NCBI GenBank assembly: GCA_025526915.1
Contig: JAHLKH010000260.1
Coordinates: 1-29,531 of the forward strand
Source: Entophlyctis helioformis
Lineage: Eukaryota; Chytridiomycota; Chytridiomycetes; Chytridiales; Chytriomycetaceae
Length of the DNA: 29,531 nt
Reading direction: 5' to 3'
Shown here: positions 18,191 to 28,640 of the stretch, piece by piece
How the letters are laid out: the number at the start of each line of letters is the position of its first letter
How positions within the stretch are numbered: position 1 is the first letter of the stretch
Translations under genes and position numbers: made by a program
The notes under the pieces: model-generated
Databases searched by the model: none
What the model was told of the DNA's origin: nothing
The model's input: the letters and a program-made list of their open reading frames with translations, nothing else

Positions 18191-19162
18191 CTCGCTCGCT
18201 GCTGTCGCTGTTGTTGCTGTCGCTGTTGTTGCTGTTGCTTGTCCTCCTGCTGCTGCTCTTGTGTATGTGCTATCAGTAAGGTCAGGACACTGTTGGGGCC
18301 GCACGCAACGCTTGGGGGGTGTTGGCGAGTTTGGCGCAAAGTGGCCGCCGACGTCGACTTTTGCTTGAAGCGGCGCTTACCTGACTCAGACTGCGCTGTC
18401 TCGCAATCGCCCCACCCACGAGTCCACCCCCGAGCCACCCCCACCCACCCCACCTGCGAGCGCGCCACTCTGAAACACGCCGTGACGCGTCGCTGTGCCC
18501 GTAATGTGTGTCAGCGCCGGTGGCACGGGTACCAAAGAGTCATCCAAGGCGTGCTAAATCTTCCGCACTGCCAGATGGCGGGCGGGCGGTGTACTGGATG
18601 GCTGGACGTGTGCTGGATGGCGGGCTGTGTGCTGGTTGGCTCGCTGGCTGGCTGGCTGGCAGATTGCCCCCCGCGTGGGCAGCGGCCAGTCGCAAACGTC
18701 GTCAAGCAGAGGCCGACCGCGATGCCATCCAGGGGTAGCAACCTGACACGCAGGGCCTGCACCGTGAAACGCAGAGTGCACAGCGTCTTTGGAACAGAAC
18801 GTCATGTTTGTTTTGGCCTGTATTACTCACTCTTCGATCACCATGACGAGCGGCATTAGGCCCAAACACCACCACTGCACGGCAGAGTGCCACACCCAAG
18901 CAGCAGCGCCTCCCTTGCTACCGAGTCATGTGCGCCACTTGCTCCACGAGCGCGCAGCTCTCGTTTCAAGCCAATGTTTCTCCGCGCTTGTATCGACTGC
19001 TCATCTGATGGACAGGGATGGACTGAATGGAGAGGACAGAATGGAGAGGACCAGATGGGCTGGATATCGACTAGAATAGATTGTCATTGAAACTTTACAA
19101 GGAATAGAGGAGGGGTCTGAAAAAAGAGAGAGGCAGAGAGAGAGAGAGAGGATCAATCACGA
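18191..19162. other. NoxR upstream / NoxD downstream region, no gene seen
   Basis: About 970 bp. It contains a CTGTTG-rich tract directly before the NoxR ATG, a probable 5'-UTR intron donor at 18380, GGCT repeats (about 18637-18660), GGACAGAATGGAGA-type short duplications (19013-19055), and a GA run (19129-19150). Long open frames here are shadows of G+C-rich sequence without domain signal. Confidence 0.5.
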
Positions 19163-19678
19163 CTATCTCGGCATGCGCTCGGGCTCCTCGTCGCCGCCCG
19201 ACTGCACAGCATCGACCATGAGAAGAAGGGCAATGACGATCAGGAAGACGCCTGGCTGGACGAGCGTGAGCTGCAGCGACGTGAAGATGCCGAGCGGCAA
19301 GTACATGAGAATCTTGAGCGCACGGTTGTCGAGCATCGCAAACGGGCCAATGTCGTTTTCAATGAGCAGAATGAGCGGGCCGGCAATGGTGGCTACAACA
19401 CCCGGGTACGACAGCGGCAGGGTGATGGACTTGAGCGGCACCTTGAAGATGTTGCCGGTCGAGTACGGGAAGATGAACGAGTAGAGACCGCCGTTGATGA
19501 GGACTGTCCATCCGCACGAGTGTCAGCTGTCGGTGCTCGCTCTGCAGCACAGGCTGGGTTGGCAGCGGCGTCTCTCGCGGGGCACACAAACAGACTTACA
19601 GACGGCGGCAGTGATGGCCTGCCAGCGGGTCCACTCGTGGAGGGCAGTGCGCTTGGGTCCCTTTGACTTTTGCGCCAT
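19163..19678 (-). CDS. noxD: p22phox/NoxD-like membrane subunit of NADPH oxidase
   Basis: Two exons, 19678-19600 and 19503-19163, joined by a 96-bp GTAAGT...GGACAG intron, encode 139 residues. Four hydrophobic segments can be seen: after the basic N-terminus ('ITAAVFLINGGLYSFIF'), 'YPGVVATIAGPLILLIE', 'ALKILMYLPLGIFTSLQLTL' and 'GVFLIVIALLLMVDAV'. The pattern 'LLIE...GPF...RAL....LPLG' follows p22phox (CYBA), the partner that stabilises the catalytic Nox and helps its export from the endoplasmic reticulum; fungal NoxD has this role. The C-terminal tail is only about 13 residues and lacks the proline-rich SH3-binding site of animal p22phox. The frame is open upstream to 19894 with another hydrophobic stretch, but a TATA box at 19739-19744 favours 19678. 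The identification is by pattern and by its place between noxR and nox. Confidence 0.75.
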
Positions 19679-20337
19679 GCTGTTGCTGTTGCTGTTGCTG
19701 TGTGTGTGTGGGTGGTGTTGCCGCTGATTTACAAAGTGTATATACTGACAAGAGTTGGCAGCGACGACGACAAAGGAGACGGCGACGGCTGCGACGAGAG
19801 CGGCGACTGCGAGAAGTTGTGGGTGGGTTGGGAAGGATGAACTGAGGGGGCGACGGGGATGTTTTGAGCGCCGCAATCGAAGCGGCCGTGCCACAGGCAG
19901 GGCGGAGTTGAGTCACAGGCAGGGCGGTGGCGCGTTGTTCAAGCAGGCCGCTGATTGGCTGGACTGTGTGGCGCTCGTGGCGTGGCGTGGGTGTGTGTGT
20001 GCGCGTGTGTGTGCGTGTGGGTGTGCGTGGGTGCGGGGGGTGTGGGTGGCACACTGCGGGGAATTGGCCGCACAGTCGCAACGATGACTCTGTGCGGTGG
20101 CGTGGAGGCGGAAGGGCCGCAGAGTCACATCGCACTCAGCGTTGCACCATCGCATCGAGTCTGCCCTGCGTCGCACAGCCCTCTTAATGCCGCACTTTCC
20201 CCCATTCTTGCAAACGTTCTGTCAGTCTGCTCGTCGTCTAGCGAAGCCCAGCCCAGCCCAGCCACGGCCCAGACAAACACCGCCTTGTACAAACCAGCCT
20301 TGCCCACCACCACCAACCCAGCATCCAACATCGTCCA
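19679..20337. promoter_or_regulatory. Divergent intergenic region between noxD and nox
   Basis: The 659 bp between the two start codons must hold both promoters. Seen: TATATA at 19739-19744 (noxD side), AGCCAATCAG on the minus strand at 19951-19960 (CCAAT type), a GTGTGC-rich run at 19985-20050, and a CCCAG repeat near 20245-20270. No clear TATA is seen on the nox side. No convincing gene is present. Confidence 0.5.
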
Positions 20338-22133
20338 ATGGTCGAATTCAACCGCCGCCTCGTCACCTTCCACCTGGTCTTCTGGGGCATCCACGCCCTC
20401 ATCTTTGCGTACGGCTTCATGTGCGTATGATGCTGCGTGTGTCGCTCTGCGTGTGTCGCTGTCGGTGTATGTGCATGTGCGTGTGTGCGTTGCAGTGGCA
20501 CACTACCGGAATGCACGGCCTGAGTGCATTCACTACCAGAGTAGTGCATTACCTGTATGCATTCTTGTATGCACTGCCCAGTCGCTCACACTCTTGCCCT
20601 GCTCACTCGACAACCTCCTCTCTCGACAACCTCCGCTCTCGACAACCTCCGCTCTCGACAACCTCCGCTCTCGACTACGACTCGGCAACGTCTCAACGTC
20701 GCAGGAAGCAAAAGCTCGACCCTGAGCTCGCCGTGCTCAACTCGATCGGCTACTCGGTCTACACGTCTCGCGGCGCCGGCCTCGTGCTCGGCGTCGACTG
20801 CGCCGCCCTGCTGCTGCCCGTGTGCCGCAACGTCGTGCGCGCCGTGCGCTCGTCCTTCATCAACCGCTACGTGCCCATCGACGAGAACCTGTACTTCCAC
20901 AAGTGGCTCGCCTACTCCATGCTCTTCTTCTCCCTCGTCCACACAAACGCCCACTACACAAACTTCTTCTTTGTCGAGACGAAGCTGTCCGTCCTCGGCC
21001 TCAAGGCCTGGATGGTCCACTACCTCGCCTGGGGCGGCGCCACCGGCCACGTCATGCTCTTCATCATGTTCCTCATGTACACGTCCGCAAAGCTCGACGT
21101 CAAGACCAAGAACTTTGAGATGTTCTGGTACACCCACCACCTCTTTGTGCCCTTTTACTTTTGCCTCTTCTTCCACTCGTACGGCTGCTTCGTCAAGTCG
21201 TCCACCACCGGCAAGTGCAAGGGCTACAACTCAAACTACGGCACCATCCCCATCTTTTGTCTCTACATCGCCGAGCGTCTCCTGCGCGAGTACCGTGCGC
21301 GTCTGCCCACCACGCTCTCCAAGGTCATCTTCCACCCCGGAAACACCATGGAGCTGCGCATCGAAAAGCCCTCGTTCCAGTACAAGCCCGGCCAGTACCT
21401 CTTTGTCAACATCCCCGCCGTCTCGGGTCTCCAGTGGCACCCGTTCACCATCTCGTCCACCCCCGAGGAGGGCTTTGTCTCGGTGCACGTTCGCATTGTC
21501 GGCGACTGGACCAAGAAGACGGCCAAGCTGCTCGGCTGCTACCAGAGCGGCATCCCCAAGGGTGTGTCCGTGCCAGAGATCCGCATCGACGGCCCGTACG
21601 GCGCGCCTGCCGAGGATCTGTACAACTACAAGGTCGCCGTGCTCATTGGTGCTGGTATCGGTGTCACTCCGGCCGCCTCGCTCCTCAAGTCGGTCTGGTA
21701 CAAGTACTACCGCAAGTCGCAGATGCCCCTGCAGAAGCTCTACTTTGTCTGGGTCAACCGCGACAAGGAGGCCTTCTCTTGGTTCCAGTCGCTGCTCGCG
21801 TCCCTCGAGGAAACTGTGCCAACGTCGTTCCTCGAAATCCACACGTACCTGACCGGCAACATGGCCGTCGATGACATTCAGAACATTGCGCTCAACATCA
21901 ACGAAGAGGTCGATCCACTCACGGAGCTGCAGACCCGCACGCACTATGGCCGCCCCGACTGGAAACGCATCTTCCAGTCCGTCCGTGCCAACGTCCCAAG
22001 CAGCTCGGGCGATTCGGTGGATGTCGGCATCTTCTACTGTGGCCCAAGCGTCCTGGCCAAGGTGCTCGGCAAGACGTGCCATGAGTGCACGGACCAGCGC
22101 GTCAAGTTTGTGCTGCGCAAAGAGCACTTTTAG
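20338..22133 (+). CDS. nox: NADPH oxidase catalytic subunit (Nox, gp91phox family)
   Basis: Exon 1 is 20338-20420 (only 28 codons), exon 2 is 20705-22133; intron GTGCGT...TCGCAG of 284 bp; product 503 residues. The splice joins 'FAYGFM' to 'KQKLDPELAVLN', a junction typical of Nox proteins. Haem ligands are His93/His107 and His172/His185 with the usual 14 and 13 spacing. The FAD motif HPFTIS is at ~273-278, the NADPH motif GAGIGVTP at ~343-350, and the C-terminus is 'FYCGPSVLAKVL...LRKEHF'. The enzyme moves electrons from cytosolic NADPH across the membrane to O2, making superoxide. No EF-hand or long N-terminal extension is present, so it is like fungal NoxA/Nox2 and would need NoxR and Rac, fitting its neighbours. 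The frame continues open upstream of exon 2 but is without Nox similarity there. Confidence 0.95.
20606..20669. repeat. 16-bp minisatellite in the nox intron
   Basis: Four copies of CTCGACAACCTCCGCT (first copy with two changes) directly followed by a partial copy, ending ~35 bp from the 3' splice site. The tract is pyrimidine-rich on the coding strand and may double as the splice-acceptor tract. Confidence 0.85.
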
Positions 22134-22279
22134 TCTCGTCTGTCTGTCTGCCACTCTTTCTTTTCTGGGCATCCACCACCTGACATTTACTGCCGCAATA
22201 CACCCTGTACCATTTTCCACCGCACACCCTGTTGCTTTTAGGACGATCAGCATTCCACTTGACCTCGGCCACTCAAACA

Positions 22280-22633
22280 CATTGTGCTCGGAAGATGCAA
22301 TGCATGGGTGGCAGAGTGTGAACATCTGCACGTGGTGCAGTGGTCCATGCCAACCGCACCGAAGGTTGCACAGCAAACGCCATCGATGATGCAGTCGGTA
22401 ATGGGCATCTGGATGTGGTGCAGTTCCTGGTCGTGTGTGGTTGCCCATTCACGTTCAGGGCACTCCGTGAATCAAAGGATGACGCTGTTGTCGATATTCT
22501 GGTCGAGAGTCTGTCCCTTGCGCGTGCGATCGAGATGCTTCATGAGGCCCGGCGCACAGACGGAGTCGCCAAACTTGCTGCGCGTCTTGAGCGTGCAGTT
22601 GCTGAGAAGAGGGCGGCATCTGCTGCCCAATAA
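22280..22633 (+). pseudogene. Ankyrin-family relic, C-terminal part with frameshifts
   Basis: Ankyrin-type segments appear in three frames: 'CSEDAMHG' (about 22289-22312), 'ECEHLHVVQW' (to about 22345), then 'HANRTEGCTANAIDDAVGNGHLDVVQF' running to the stop at 22631-22633. The final ~65 residues ('VDILVESLSLARAIEML') match the family C-terminal domain seen at 6404-6943. At least two small indels and a missing N-terminus show decay. AATAAA at 22629-22634 overlaps the TAA stop. It lies 150 bp downstream of the nox stop. Confidence 0.75.
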
Positions 22634-22634
22634 A
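22629..22634 (+). terminator. AATAAA polyadenylation signal overlapping the ankyrin relic stop codon
   Basis: CCCAATAAAGTG: the TAA stop of the ankyrin frame is inside the hexamer. Confidence 0.5.
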
Positions 22635-23083
22635 GTGACATTGTTCAATTGAAAGGCGTCGCCAGGCTGTTGCAAGACAGATGAAGCCTTGAGAGGGACA
22701 GACTGTCAGGGCATTGCATGGTGCAATGAGCATGAGGAGAGAGCATGGTGGCAGACAGTCGAGGCAAACAAAACAAAAGCGACCAAAAGAGAAGGCGAAT
22801 GTCGAGACAGGGGGAGATGCATCAGAGAGAGTGATAACTCTGTCTCGTCGGCCCTCGATATGCAGAGTGTGCCAGAGATGGCTTTCACGGGCGAGTTATC
22901 ACAGCAACGGCTGGTTGTGGGATGAGTGTGCTGGATGCATCGCTTGACTTGCATGACGTGGATGATGGCTGTGGCAAGGATCGCGTTGCTAGTCGCGTTT
23001 GTCGCTTGTCGCACACAGACGATCGCACATGCAGCCATGCCTCTCAAGGATGGACATCGGTGATGGAACACAAGCTAGCCCGT
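22635..23083. other. Intergenic region, no gene seen
   Basis: About 450 bp between two ankyrin loci in opposite orientation. Only short open frames are present, without recognisable motifs. Confidence 0.55.
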
Positions 23084-24369
23084 TCATTCAGCAGGCTCGT
23101 CCAACAGACTGGCAAGACGACGCTCAAAGTCTGGCTCGCCGTTACTTTCAGCATCGAGGATCATGGCAGCACGCTGCTCTGCTGTCAGAAATCGGGCTAG
23201 AAGCCGAGGAATGTCGTCATCTGCGGCCCTTGTAATGGCCTTGTACGTGAAACCTTCTGTGCGGTTGGCAAGCAGCCACTGGACGACATGCAGATGGCCA
23301 TCTTTGGCAGCATTGTCTATCGCCAAAGTCGTGCATCCTTCTGTCCGATACTCGTGCAGCCACTGCATGACATGCAGATGTCCATCCTCTGCTGCCCAAT
23401 CCATCGCTCGGGTTGTGCATCCTTCCGTCTGGTTGGCATGAAGCCACTTGACCGTGTCCAAATGGCCAAACTGCGCTGCAAAGTCCATGGCCTTTGATGT
23501 CGCACTTGCGCCTCTTGCCGACAGCATCTTGATGACACCGAGTGAGCCATGCCATGCCGCATTATCGATACGACTTGTTGAACCAGCTGCCTCCAGCGGG
23601 ACGAGCCTCTTGTCCAGCATGTACTCGAGGAACGCCGCGTGATCGCCTTCAGCGGCTAGAACGGCGAGGTCTTTGTACGGAATGAGAGGAAGACTGTCGA
23701 GCCACATGTGCCGCATGGGGATCATGCATATCCCATCGCGGATGCTGTTGAAACGATACTCGCAGTCGTCATAGGGAAAGCGTTCCCACAGCCGATGGTA
23801 CATGCTGCGGCTGCTGACGTGCGCAAAGTCCTCGAGATTCAGATCGGCGTCCGGGAGCAGGGCCAGATCTCCCTGCCAGTCCATCTTGAAGCCATCGACC
23901 CACAGCGCTCGCTTGTCGTCGTCGTCCATCTTGGCGACATCGAGATGGCCGCACAGCAGCTGCGTGAGCGGGCCAGCATGCACCAGGATCTTGGCTTGCA
24001 GCTCGTAGGATACAGCGTCCACCAGTCGGTTGCCTTGACGGCACGGCCAGCCTGCAGCCGGGCAGCCTCGGTGTAGCGGCTGCCTGGCGGGCTGGCAGTG
24101 ACAGCGGCATCCACAGTGCACGGCTGTGGCAGTTGCTGTTGCTGCGGCTGCTTAACAGGCGGCTGTTGGTGCAGGTGCAGTGGCAGGAGACGCACAAGAG
24201 CAGCGAAGCGAGGCACGAGGTCTGTGCGGCCAGCAGCCACAAGAGCGTCGTTGACAGCAGCCACAGTGCCGTGCAGCGTCTGGCTGTCCACTGCGTTGCT
24301 GCTGCTGCTGCTGCTGCTGCGCAGTCGCCCGTTGTCTGCATCGTCACTCGCTGGCATCACTTGGCTCAT
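23084..24369 (-). pseudogene. Ankyrin-family gene with one frameshift
   Basis: From the ATG at 24369 a frame with Ser and Gln runs ('SSSSSSSN', 'QQPPVKQPQQQQ') runs about 110 codons. It then needs a small indel near 24025-24035 to enter the frame that carries the family domain ('VHAGPLTQLLCG', 'DWQGDLALLPDA', 'SSRSMYHRL', 'RFPYDD') and about six ankyrin-type repeats ('GHLDTVKWLHANQTEGCT', 'GHLHVMQWLHEYRTEGCT'), ending at 23084. Alignment with the gene at 1-6943 places Trp of 'TDW' and 'SHW' on both sides of the break. The rest of the frame is intact, so a sequencing error is possible. The C-terminal domain differs from that at 6404-6943. Confidence 0.8.
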
Positions 24370-24620
24370 TGCGGCTGATCTGCGATGCGATGCGATGCCG
24401 AGATGTGCGACAAGCGAGCATCGTGCAGCGTGTCTGGTGGTGATGCTGCAGCCCAGTGCACCTGCTGCCTTGAAGAGCCGCACATTGCCATGCATGCTGC
24501 AGTGTTGCACGGCCCAAAAGCAGTGATACGCAGCCATACAGCAACAACGACGCACATGGCAAGCACGGCAAGAGCGACAGCAGCAACACAGCCCTGCTCA
24601 CAGATCCGCCAACAGACGCC

Positions 24621-25180
24621 ATGAGATCGACTGAGCCAGTGGCAGCAACAGCTGCCATGCTGCGTCTGCGATGGATCACACTTGCATACCAGTGCATCTG
24701 GACGACCAAGTCGTCCATCCTTGGACAGCCGACCGCCCTTTCCGTTGCTCACTGCATCCATGGCACATGCCGTGGTGGTCATTCTCGCACTGTTCACTGG
24801 ATGCACAGCCGACCCATGGCGACCAGAAGCAGGCATCGCCAGCCTGTGCCATCCCGGCGACTCTCTCATGGCGCACCAGGAACGCAGCGAGATCGACATG
24901 GACAGCACGCTCGTCAGTTTCTCTGTGGGGCTGGGCTGTGTGCTGCTGTTTGGACGCGAGACTCGCGACGAGTTGCCTGTGGGACTGCTTCTGCAGAGCG
25001 GCGATATGCTGTGATGGCTGGGCCATGCGACGGGGCATTCCACGCGTGCTGCTTGTGGTGGATAGGACAACGCCGGCGTATCTGGCTGACGACGCAGGAG
25101 CAGATGGCGATGGATGGGCCGAGTGCGGGCGGTTCATGGCACCCACGCGGCTGCATGTGAGTGTGCGGCAGGTGCTTCCC
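24621..25180 (+). pseudogene. Broken AlkB-type (ALKBH1-like) Fe(II)/2-oxoglutarate dioxygenase
   Basis: Similarity to the ALKBH1 branch of AlkB appears in consecutive pieces in different frames. Piece 1 (from 24621) has 'LRLRWITLAYQCIWTTK'. Piece 2 (about 24720-25014) has 'PPFPLL', 'PEAGIASLCHPGDSLMAH' and 'STLVSFSVGLGCVLLFGRETRD', up to 'LLLQSGDML', and ends at a premature TGA. Piece 3 has 'VMAGPCDGAF'; piece 4 has 'GIPRVLLV' to 'PTRLHVSVRQVLP', the equivalent of the R-x-N-x-T/S-x-R signature. The metal motif HxD is HQE here (24874-24882), and Asn of the signature is His. Intact family members remove methyl groups from nucleic acids. Three frame changes and lost catalytic residues make this a pseudogene, unless the assembly has errors. 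Confidence 0.75.
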
Positions 25181-25521
25181 GTGGCTGCTCAGTCTGCTGC
25201 GCTGTCTGCCAGCCGTGCCACAACGACCGCCGTGCACTCACACGCGTGCCTGCTGCAGCCAACGCGACTGATCTTGCCAAGATCACAGCGACAACAGCGA
25301 ACAACAACAACACAGGCAGCCGCAGCAGCATGAGCACACTCGGCAGCACGCCTGCGCAGACGGCGTCCGTTGTCTCGATGCCAACGAAGGGCGATCTGAG
25401 TGACCCATCCAAACACCGCGGCAACTAGCTGATGCATGCCGGCTTGAAAGTACCGTGCAAAGCATTGCATTTGCGACACAATTCACTCGTCGAACCCTTT
25501 TGACAAGGGATCCTCTGGAGA
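25181..25521. other. Spacer between AlkB relic and gypsy element
   Basis: About 340 bp. The third AlkB frame remains open to 25333 but loses similarity. The left end of the gypsy element, where its 3' LTR should lie, probably falls here; I see no LTR pair. On the minus strand a CCCTTGTCAAAAGGG inverted repeat is present near 25496-25510. Confidence 0.4.
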
Positions 25522-26540
25522 TCAATCGGCACAGACAAAGAAGGAAGCCAAGTTCACATCCGATGCCTCTACGGCATGGCGACTGCGGCGGACCGGTGGT
25601 TGTGCAGGATGGGCAGCGCGGTACTGGTCCAGCAGATCAGGTGCAGTCTCGCGCAGCTCAGCCTCTGAGCGGTACTCGTTGTGGTGCAGGCCGTAGCCGA
25701 GGTACGAGACCACAAAGGAGCGGTGGCCGTTGCGAGCGACTTTGTGTCCAACAATCGCGTCAATCTCCCATTCAGCTGCTGCAGGGTCATCAGCAAAGGC
25801 GACTGCAGGCGGCTGAGCAGGCAGTGGCCGGCCAGGGAAAGCGGCGGCCGGATCGCGGTACGGCTTCAGCAGACGGACGTGGAACCACGGATGCAGGCGA
25901 TGCATGGTCGGATGCAGAGCCAGCTTGCAGTTGAGACCATCCAGTGCGGCATTGACCTCTGTGATCAGGAATGGACCCAGCCAGTTGGGCAGGAACGCAT
26001 TGGGGCGATGCGTGTCGGTGGGCCACACGATGCCGGCGGCTTGCAGCATGACCATGTCGCCAACAGCGTAGGCAGGAGCATCCCGGCGGTGGCGATCGGC
26101 CTTGCGCTTCTGCTGTTCCTGAGCCTTGACCAGATTGGCTGTGGCATCCACTCGAGCCTTGTCAATGGCAGCGAGCAGGTCGCGGACAGCAGGCGGCGAC
26201 AATGCTGCCGGCTCGTGTGGCAGCGTGCGAGGCTCGAGACCAAAGGCGAGGAAGTATGGAGCATAGCCAGTCGATGCGCTTGGAGCAGAGTTGAGGGCGT
26301 GGACAGCCGCATCGAGCATGTGCTTCCAGTTGCTGCCGCGGTGGTTGGCGTACTTGGACAGCAGGTCCTTGAGCGTGCGGATGGTGCATTCAGACTGGCC
26401 GTCAGTCTCCTGGTGGCGAGCCGTTGCCATGACTTGCTCAATGCCCAGCGCCGCACAGAGCGCCGTCCAGAAGGCAGACAGGAAGCGAGCGTCGCGGTCC
26501 GAGACGATAGACGACGGCAGGCCGTGGCCATCGGTTGAGG
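25522..26540 (-). pseudogene. gypsy integrase core end and chromodomain
   Basis: Third frame of the element. It holds the second catalytic Asp in 'IVSDRDARF' and the Glu in 'DGQSECTIRTL', then a GPY/F-like region ('LPNWLGPFLI'), and at the C-terminus a chromodomain: 'AEWEIDAIVGHKV', 'FVVSYLGYG', 'APDLLDQYR'. Chromodomains direct integration toward methylated histone H3 chromatin in chromoviruses. The aromatic cage looks incomplete: the usual 'WKGY' is 'YLGY'. Stop at 25522. Confidence 0.88.
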
Positions 26541-28640
26541 AACAACGCGGCAAGATCCTCGGCAGTCGCATCGCGTCGCGTCGGCACGCACTTGACAAGC
26601 TTTGTCAGACGATCCACAACCACAAACAGAGCGTCGTTGCCCTCGTCCGACATGGGCAGCAAGGCAATGTCGCACGCCACAGACTGGAAGCGGTCGGCAG
26701 GGATGGGCAGCGGGTGCAGCAAACCGGCAGGAGCCTGCGTCAACGAGTTGAACCGCTGGCAGGCGTCGCACGAGCCCACAAAGCGGCCGACCGACGCAGC
26801 CATGTCCGGCCAGTAGTAGTGCGCACGCAGACGGCCGTATGTTCGTTCGCGGCCCTGGTGGCCGGCATGGGCCGGCTCGTGGTACGAGGTGAGCAGGTCG
26901 GTGCGCGCTTGACCCTCTGGGATGTACATGCGACCCTCGTAGAACCACAGGCCGTCGACCAGCTCGAGCTTGGCTGCCAACTGACGCTCGTGCAGAGCAG
27001 CATCAGCAGGATCGGCCTTCCAGCGAGCGACGTTGAGCAGGAACGGGTCGGCAGCAAGCAGCGGACGGATGCGAGCAGCGATCTCAGAGGTGACCGTCGT
27101 CAGGGCGGACACATCCACCGTCGAGCGGCAGCGGGCACAGTGTGGAGCAACAGTCACATGGCGCGACAGCATGTCAGCCAGGTGGTTCTCACCGCCCTGG
27201 ATGTACTGGACGGTCGCATCAAACTCCTGCAGCTCCATGATCCAGCGAGCCTGGCGGTACGACAGCTTGGGCTGCGTCGAGATCCAGCGCAGCGATGCAT
27301 GGTCGGTGTGGATGGTGAAGTGCACGCTGAGCAGGTAGTGCCGGTACTTGTCGCAGGTGTCCACGATCGCCAGCATCTCGCGCTCGTGGGTCGGGTAGTT
27401 GCGCTCCGCGTCATTGAGCTTGCGCGAGTAGAACGAGACCGGATGGATCTTGGCCGTGCCGTCCGCCTCGACATGCTTCTGGCCAATCCAGCCACCAATG
27501 GCAAACTCGGATGCGTCCGTGTACACGTGCGTCTCCAGCGATGGGTCAAAGTACTTGAGCACCGGAGCGTTCGTGATGGCGTCCAGAATAAAGTCCACAA
27601 TGGCCCACTTGGCCTCGTCCATCACAAAGGGCACGTCCTTGCGCAGCATGTCCGTGAGCGGCACACAGATGTCGGCGTGGTCTTTGATGAAATCCTTGAC
27701 CCATACGACCTGTCCAATGAAGCGTCGCAGATCGCCAACCGACCCAATGATCGGCCGAGTCTTCAGTGCCAGCCGATGCTTGTCCTGGATCGAGTAGCCG
27801 TCACCCAGCAACAGATGACCGCAGAACTCGAGCCGCGACGAGAAGAACTCGCACTTGGACATCTTCAGGCGGAGCGATTCGGCGCGCAGACGACGGAACA
27901 CTTCCTCCAGGTGCAGCAGATGGTCTGCCTCGGTCTCCGAGTAGATCAGGATGTCGTCCATGTAGGCGACAACGCAGACGTCCAACAGGTCGTGGAAGAT
28001 GCGGTTCATCATGGCGTTGAAGGTGGCAGGAGCGTTGCAGAGCCCAAAGGGCATCACCTTGAACTCGTAGTGGCCGTAACGGGTCACAAACGCCGTCTTG
28101 TGTATGTCGTCCTCGTGGATGCGGATGTTGTAGTAGCCGTCCCGCAGATCAACCGACACATGAACGGCTTGCCCGCGACGCGGTCAATGAGCGACTGGAT
28201 ACTGGGCATCGACGCACGATCCTTGACCGTGATGTTGTTCAGCCCACGATAGTCGATGCACAGACGCAGACCGCCGTCCTTCTTCTTGGCGATCACGATA
28301 CCCGCGGCAAATGGCGACACCGAGCCACGGATCATGCCACGCGCGGCGAGGTCGTCCAGGAACGCCTTGACAGCATCCTGGTGTTCAGTCGGCAGGCTGC
28401 GCGTAGGGCGACGCAGCGGCGGCTTGGAACCAGGCACCAGCTTGATGCGATGATCCTCAGGCCGCGACGGCGGCAGATCTCCCTGCACAAACAGGTCATG
28501 AAACTGGATCAACAGCGGATGGACAACCTCAGGCTGCGAGTCCAGACTCAGATGGTTGAGCGATGGCGTGCCGTCCGCAGCAGCGACAGCGGCTTCGGCC
28601 TGAGCAGGCGAGTCGTCATAGTCCATCAGGGCCATGGCTA
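26525..28640 (-). pseudogene. gypsy reverse transcriptase, RNase H and integrase N-terminal part (two frames)
   Basis: The first frame (28640 to ~28155) has the start of the reverse transcriptase: 'GMIRGSVSPFAAGIVIAKKK', 'GLRLCIDYRGLNN'. The next frame (~28158 to ~26530) has 'VDLRDGYYNIRI', the catalytic 'YMDDIL', the connection region, RNase H with 'YTDAS' and 'HTDHASLRW', the integrase zinc module (His pair in 'HEPAHAGHQ', 'CDACQRF'), and the first catalytic Asp in 'ACDIALLP'. Apart from the two frameshifts no stop codon interrupts these domains, so decay is recent. Confidence 0.88.

Larger units (their letters stand above)
25522..28640 (-). mobile_element. Ty3/gypsy chromovirus, 5'-truncated and frameshifted
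   Basis: Minus-strand pol in gypsy order: reverse transcriptase, RNase H, integrase, chromodomain. Two frameshifts (about 28151-28162 and 26525-26540) split it into three frames. Gag and protease are absent, and no LTR or target duplication can be seen, so the element is a truncated relic. The right edge lies somewhere between about 28640 and 28757, where an ankyrin fragment begins. Confidence 0.88.

Noticed and set aside
17375..18859. Long open frame of 494 codons on +
   Set aside because: Antisense to noxR exons and intron; low-complexity, Cys/Leu-rich translation without domain signal.
20097..20704. Upstream part of the 678-codon open frame as N-terminus of Nox
   Set aside because: No Nox similarity before 20705; the short exon 20338-20420 supplies the correct first membrane segment with proper splice sites.
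26291..28252. Long open frame of 653 codons on +
   Set aside because: Antisense shadow of the gypsy pol; the minus strand carries all catalytic motifs.
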